Assembly: GCA_947630435.1 (NCBI GenBank)
Contig: CANRHO010000009.1
Coordinates: 1-16,978 of the forward strand
DNA: 16,978 nt
Direction: 5' to 3'
From: an uncultured Bacilli bacterium
GTDB lineage: Bacteria; Bacillota_I; Bacilli_A; RF39; UBA660
The position numbers and the translations under genes are program-made. Under the pieces are notes generated by a model, which was not told where the DNA came from, made no database searches, and saw only the letters and a program-made list of their open reading frames with translations. Of this stretch, positions 14,055 through 16,978 are shown piece by piece. The number at the start of each line of letters is the position of its first letter. The first letter of the stretch is position 1.

Positions 14055-14993
14055 ATGAATTCTAACGCAGATTATAACATGAACGTTATTCAAAATAATG
14101 ATGAGTTTAAAAGCCAATCTATAAAACTAGCCCTAGATGAATTGCAAAATAAAGGTATTATTAATGATAAAGAAAAAAACGACTTATATGATTTGTATAA
14201 AAAAGATGGCAGGGATAAAAAAATTGTATTCTATGAAATAAAAAACTTATCAAAAGAAGATATCCAAAAAAAACTAAATAAAAATAATATAATCAAATTT
14301 CCTCAAGAAGTTAAGATAACCATGGATAACGTTGACGAGTTTGAAAATAAATCCAAAACCAAAAGTTTTATTAAAATCCATTACCCTTATCCTAGCGATG
14401 AGATCAAGGTAGTAGAAAATTACTCTGGTAAAACTAAGGAACAAATCTTTAACGAGGCTAAAGATGATAATGGACTAGTTAGTGTTAATGGATTCGTAAG
14501 TTCGGTTGATGTTTATGAAAATAAAGTTGAAAAAGAGAAAATAGAAGTTAAACTTCATAATGTTACTGATTTAGCTAAAAGGGGTGAGTTTAACAAACTA
14601 TCAGATAAAGAAAAAAGATGCGTTATAGGTCTTATTTCATCAATTATAAATCAGCTTGCAAAAAGTGAAGAAGATAAAAAAAGATTAAGTCAAATGCCGG
14701 TTGATGAAGTAATATTAAAATTATCTAAAAACGTTTTTATAGCGCCACAAGAAAACATAGTTATTCTTTGCGTACCTAATGATCCTACGAAAGATGAAAT
14801 TAGTGCGGTAACTAAAAATGTAAATGGGGAGTATGAACTAGAAGATTTAAAAATAAATGATAATACTAAAACATATGCTGGAGAAGCATATAATAAAGAA
14901 GAAACATTAGATAATAATCAGTTAGGTGATGAAGAAAAGGGAACTCAAATGAGAAAAAAAGCACCTTGGGAAAAAAGAAAAAAGGCATCATAA
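14055..14993 (+). CDS. Unrecognised soluble charged protein, 312 aa
   Basis: I do not recognise this family. The ATG at 14055 is chosen because an in-frame GTG at 14046 lies inside the Shine-Dalgarno (AGAGGTGG, 14042-14049). The protein has no signal peptide and no membrane segment, only one cysteine pair's worth of Cys (C189, C239), and is rich in Lys, Asn, Asp and Glu. Residues 20-80 look helical and carry a short 'ALDELQNKGIINDKEKNDLY' segment that resembles the SHOCT-like 'LxxLxxxGxIxxxE' helix pattern. A mixed region (104-170) with YPYPSDEIKVVENYSG may be a beta domain, 174-230 is helical, and the last 45 residues are disordered with a basic end (RKKAPWEKRKK). It is monocistronic, between two terminators. 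Codon use looks like its neighbours. Confidence 0.8.
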   Translation: MNSNADYNMNVIQNNDEFKSQSIKLALDELQNKGIINDKEKNDLYDLYKKDGRDKKIVFYEIKNLSKEDIQKKLNKNNIIKFPQEVKITMDNVDEFENKSKTKSFIKIHYPYPSDEIKVVENYSGKTKEQIFNEAKDDNGLVSVNGFVSSVDVYENKVEKEKIEVKLHNVTDLAKRGEFNKLSDKEKRCVIGLISSIINQLAKSEEDKKRLSQMPVDEVILKLSKNVFIAPQENIVILCVPNDPTKDEISAVTKNVNGEYELEDLKINDNTKTYAGEAYNKEETLDNNQLGDEEKGTQMRKKAPWEKRKKAS

Positions 14994-15012
14994 ATTTAAA
15001 AATATTTATATT

Positions 15013-15047
15013 AAAAAGCAATAAATTATCATTTTATTGTTTTTTTA
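15013..15047 (+). terminator. Intrinsic terminator before ychF
   Basis: CAATAAA (15019-15025) pairs with TTTATTG (15033-15039), extended by G-T and A-T pairs, with a 7-base loop and seven T's (15040-15046). It ends the 14055 gene's transcript. Confidence 0.75.
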
Positions 15048-15052
15048 ATATA

Positions 15053-15061
15053 TGATATAAT
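15053..15061 (+). promoter_or_regulatory. Extended -10 promoter of ychF
   Basis: TGATATAAT is a perfect extended -10 (TG 15053-15054, TATAAT 15056-15061). The -35 position (15033-15038, TTTATT) is weak and lies inside the preceding terminator's 3' arm. Transcription starts near 15067, just before RBS AAGGAAGTGAT. Confidence 0.7.
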
Positions 15062-15083
15062 ACCAGAAGAAGGAAGTGATTAT

Positions 15084-16181
15084 ATGCCACTTACAGCAGG
15101 CATTGTAGGATTACCTAACGTTGGTAAATCAACTTTGTTTAATGCTATTACTAAAAAAAATATTTTAGCAGCTAATTATCCTTTTGCAACCATCGAACCA
15201 AACGTTGGAATGGTAACGGTGCCAGATAAAAGACTAGATTTTTTAAACGATTTAATAAAACCAAAGTCTTTAGTTCCAACAACTTTTGAATTTACTGATA
15301 TTGCAGGTTTAGTTAAGGGAGCGTCACAAGGAGAAGGGTTAGGTAATAAATTTTTATCACACATAAAGAACGTTGATGCGGTAGTTGAAGTAGTAAGATG
15401 TTTTGATGATCCAAATATAACACACGTAGAAGGTGATGCAAACCCACTTCGTGATATTGAAATAATAGACGTCGAATTTATTTTTTGTGATTTGGAAGTG
15501 GTTGATAATAGGTTATCAAAAATAGAAAAAAAGGCTATATCTACAAAAGATAAAGACGCATTAAAAGAGGTTGCTTTACTAAAAAAAATAAAAGCAGCTT
15601 TAGAAAATAATATTCCTGCTAGAAAGCTTGAATATACCGAAGATGATTTAAAATTATTAAAAGCTTTTAATTTACTTACTTTAAAACCAGTTATATACGT
15701 TGCTAATATAAAAGAAGATGAAATTGGTACGGATAACACTTATGTAAAAGAGGTAAAAGAATATGCTAAAAAAGATAATTCTGAAGTAATTACATTATGT
15801 GCAAAAATAGAAGAGGAGTTAAGTGGATTTGAAGATGAAGAAAAACTTACGTTTTTAAAGGACTTAGGAATAGAAGAAAGTGGTCTTGATAAACTTATTA
15901 AAGCTTCTTACTCTCTTCTTGGACTTCAAACCTTTTTTACCGCTGGAGAAAAAGAAGTAAGAGCTTGGACTTTTAAAAAAGGTATGAAAGCTCCGGCTTG
16001 CGCAGGAATTATCCATAGCGATTTTGAAAAAGGCTTTATAAGAGCAGAAGTAATAAGTTTTTCCGATTATGAAAAATATAAAGGAGAAAAAGGCGCTAAG
16101 GAAGCAGGTAAACTAAGAAGTGAAGGAAAAGAATACGTAATGCAAGACGGGGACGTTTGCTTATTTAGATTTAATAATTAA
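15084..16181 (+). CDS. ychF: Redox-regulated/ribosome-associated ATPase YchF (Obg family)
   Basis: A 365-residue Obg-family P-loop protein that prefers ATP to GTP and binds ribosomes. G1 is GLPNVGKST (9-17), G3 is DIAGLVKGAS (72-81), followed by QGEGLGNKFLSHIKNVDAV. The G4 position reads ANIKEDE, i.e. the YchF NxxE replacing GTP-specifying NKxD, consistent with ATP specificity. A helical coiled-coil arm (about 125-200) and the C-terminal TGS domain (LQTFFTAGEKEVRAWTFKKG onward, ending VCLFRFNN) are complete. It is typically next to rpsF in Bacilli, as here, though a broken ORF intervenes. Confidence 0.97.
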   Translation: MPLTAGIVGLPNVGKSTLFNAITKKNILAANYPFATIEPNVGMVTVPDKRLDFLNDLIKPKSLVPTTFEFTDIAGLVKGASQGEGLGNKFLSHIKNVDAVVEVVRCFDDPNITHVEGDANPLRDIEIIDVEFIFCDLEVVDNRLSKIEKKAISTKDKDALKEVALLKKIKAALENNIPARKLEYTEDDLKLLKAFNLLTLKPVIYVANIKEDEIGTDNTYVKEVKEYAKKDNSEVITLCAKIEEELSGFEDEEKLTFLKDLGIEESGLDKLIKASYSLLGLQTFFTAGEKEVRAWTFKKGMKAPACAGIIHSDFEKGFIRAEVISFSDYEKYKGEKGAKEAGKLRSEGKEYVMQDGDVCLFRFNN

Positions 16182-16185
16182 GGAG

Positions 16186-16465
16186 GATGATGGTGCCGAT
16201 TATTTTGGCATTAGAGAATTTAAGCCTAAAAAATATGTTTTAGTAAGAAAAAAAAGATTCTAAAATAATTAATTATATTTCTATGGAAAGTTGTAAAGAT
16301 GTTTTTACAGGAAGTACATATGCTCTTTATTTTCGTGGAGTTACCTCAAACGACATTATTTTGGCAAATAATTTAGTTCCAGTAGTATCCAATAAAAAAG
16401 TAATTAAATATAAGGATGCAGAAGAAATTCTTAAAACTAATAACTCCGTAATTATAAAAAAGTGA
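16186..16465 (+). pseudogene. Frame-broken small ORF between ychF and rpsF
   Basis: Two protein-like segments lie in different frames. Frame A (16186-16263) reads DDGADYFGIREFKPKKYVLV then RKKRF and a TAA, but has no start codon in frame; the nearby ATGs at 16187/16190, just after an AGGAGG, are in another frame and stop at 16243. Frame B is open from 16247 to 16465 and includes SKIINYISMESCKDVFTG and TYALYFRGVTSNDIILANNL, ending VIIKK. The join falls at an A8 run (16248-16255), so a one-base indel there plus a second near the start would restore one protein of about 90 residues. Translation of frame B alone from ATG 16283 (60 aa) has no Shine-Dalgarno. It may be a pseudogene, a homopolymer sequencing error, or slippage. 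I do not recognise the family. Confidence 0.55.
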
Positions 16466-16487
16466 TACTAATATAATTATAAATAAA

Positions 16488-16532
16488 CTTTGCTTTTTAA
16501 AGTACATTCAAAACAGTTTATCGATAGCAAAG
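16488..16532 (+). other. Inverted repeat in gene-free stretch
   Basis: CTTTGCT (16488-16494) is complementary to AGCAAAG (16526-16532) across 31 bases. Together with a short open stretch (KVHSKQFIDSKANEVTKKNK, 16499-16561, no start) it is all I can see between the broken ORF and the rpsF promoter. No function is claimed. Confidence 0.3.
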
Positions 16533-16595
16533 CTAATGAAGTTACTAAAAAAAATAAGTAATAGGCATTATAAATTATTAATTTGAATATGTTTT

Positions 16596-16625
16596 AAAAG
16601 AAGGTTTACATTAATCTTCTTTTTT
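16596..16625 (+). terminator. Hairpin upstream of rpsF, probable terminator
   Basis: AAAAGAAGGTT (16596-16606) pairs with AATCTTCTTTT (16613-16623) with a 6-base loop and ends in T's. It overlaps the rpsF -35 (TTTACA, 16605-16610), so the same DNA ends upstream transcription and starts rpsF transcription. Confidence 0.6.
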
Positions 16626-16633
16626 GTTATAAT
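16605..16633 (+). promoter_or_regulatory. Strong rpsF promoter
   Basis: TTTACA (16605-16610), a 17-base spacer, then TATAAT (16628-16633) with extended TG (16625-16626). It matches housekeeping-sigma consensus closely. Transcription is expected near 16640. Confidence 0.85.
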
Positions 16634-16638
16634 ACAAA

Positions 16639-16703
16639 GCGAGTAATGGAATTACTCTCTTGCTCTTAACTTGATTAAGAGCCGAATAGACCAGAAGAGG
16701 AGG
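16639..16703 (+). ncRNA. Structured rpsF leader, candidate S6:S18 autoregulatory RNA
   Basis: The expected 5' leader folds into two hairpins: GAGTAAT/ATTACTC (16641-16647 with 16651-16657, GGA loop) and GCTCTTAA/TTAAGAGC (16662-16669 with 16675-16682, CTTGA loop). The second stem is followed by CCG (16682-16684) and GAATAGACC, then RBS GGAGG. In many bacteria the S6:S18 complex binds an rpsF leader through a CCG presented by a hairpin that mimics its 16S rRNA site; the CCG and placement fit. The match is by inspection, not by covariance model. Confidence 0.6.
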
Positions 16704-16712
16704 ATAGATAAA

Positions 16713-16978
16713 ATGAAATATGAAATAATGTTCATTGTAAGACCTAACCTTGAAGAAGAAAAAGTAAAGGAAGTTGCCAAAGGCTTTGAAAAGATTTTAG
16801 AAGATAATGGTGCTAAGGTTACATCTTCAAAAGATTTAGGTCAAAAAGAGTTAGCATATGAAATAAACGGTCACAAGACTGGTTATTATTATCTAATTAA
16901 CTTAGAAGCAAATGATGCTAAAGCAATCAATGAATTTGATCGTTTAGCTTTAATAAATGAAGATGTTATTCGTCATTT
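16713..16978 (+). CDS. rpsF: 30S ribosomal protein bS6, 3'-truncated by window edge
   Basis: The first 88 codons of bS6, which binds bS18 and the 16S rRNA central domain. Diagnostic sequence: MKYEIMFIVRPNLEEE (1-16), KDLGQKELAYEINGHKTGYY (40-59) and RLALINEDVIRH (76-87). The family is about 95-100 residues, so only the tail is outside the window. RBS GAGGAGG lies 9 bases from the ATG. ssb and rpsR normally follow and would be expected just beyond the edge. Confidence 0.97.
   Translation, partial: MKYEIMFIVRPNLEEEKVKEVAKGFEKILEDNGAKVTSSKDLGQKELAYEINGHKTGYYYLINLEANDAKAINEFDRLALINEDVIRH

Noticed and set aside
15176..15739. Long minus-strand open frame (187 codons) inside ychF, and similar ones in uvrA, trxB and parA
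   Set aside because: Each lies antisense within a well-conserved + strand gene, lacks an RBS and reads as low-quality Ser/Phe/Leu-rich protein; these are shadows.
1..16978. Mycoplasma genetic code (TGA = Trp)
   Set aside because: Genes end cleanly at TGA (4997-4999, 12413-12415) and conserved Trp positions use TGG.
1..16978. CRISPR arrays, tRNAs, rRNAs, insertion sequences
   Set aside because: No regularly spaced repeats, cloverleaf sequences, rRNA segments or transposase genes were seen.

Overview
The window is very AT-rich DNA from a low-GC Gram-positive bacterium. Shine-Dalgarno sites are strong, many promoters have a perfect or near-perfect extended -10 (TGnTATAAT), and all intact genes lie on the + strand. 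TGA is a genuine stop (end of the radical SAM gene and of the DUF951 gene) and TGG encodes Trp, so this is not a code-4 mycoplasma. The gene set (whiA, soj-spo0J, DUF951, ychF, rpsF, a YvlD-type membrane protein, lgt, trxB) is that of a Bacilli-type Firmicute. An uncultured, reduced-genome gut lineage or an Acholeplasma-side lineage would fit; this placement is inference.

Layout. 1-2559 is uvrA, cut at its 5' end and closed by a good terminator. 2708-6171 is an accessory block: a small ArpU/sigma-region-4-like HTH protein, then a candidate RiPP operon made of a GNAT acetyltransferase, a radical SAM/SPASM maturase, a 59-residue precursor with six cysteines (4996-5175) and a TIM-barrel amidohydrolase. 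6233-8376 is a tight operon of a YvlD/PF04020 membrane protein, lgt and trxB. 8377-8710 holds no intact gene but contains a decayed minus-strand ORF and the whiA promoter. 8732-9664 is whiA.

9752-13953 is a second compact operon: parA/soj, parB/spo0J, an MscS-type channel, a DUF951 zinc-ribbon-like protein and an AbgT-family transporter. 14055-14993 is an unrecognised soluble charged protein. 15084-16181 is ychF. 16182-16712 has no intact gene; it contains a frame-broken small ORF, a hairpin, a strong promoter and a structured leader resembling the S6:S18 autoregulatory leader in front of rpsF, which runs off the window's 3' end.

How it fits together. The housekeeping backbone follows two gene orders conserved in Bacilli: uvrA ... 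yvlD-(hprK)-lgt-trxB-(rapZ-yvcK)-whiA, and parA-parB-mscS-DUF951-ychF-rpsF. The genes in brackets are absent here. The candidate RiPP operon looks inserted between uvrA and the yvlD-like gene. It is the most novel content: the maturase and precursor overlap by ATGA, the precursor has a near-ideal ribosome-binding site, and a hairpin overlaps the precursor's stop codon before the amidohydrolase. No dedicated exporter or leader peptidase is visible nearby.
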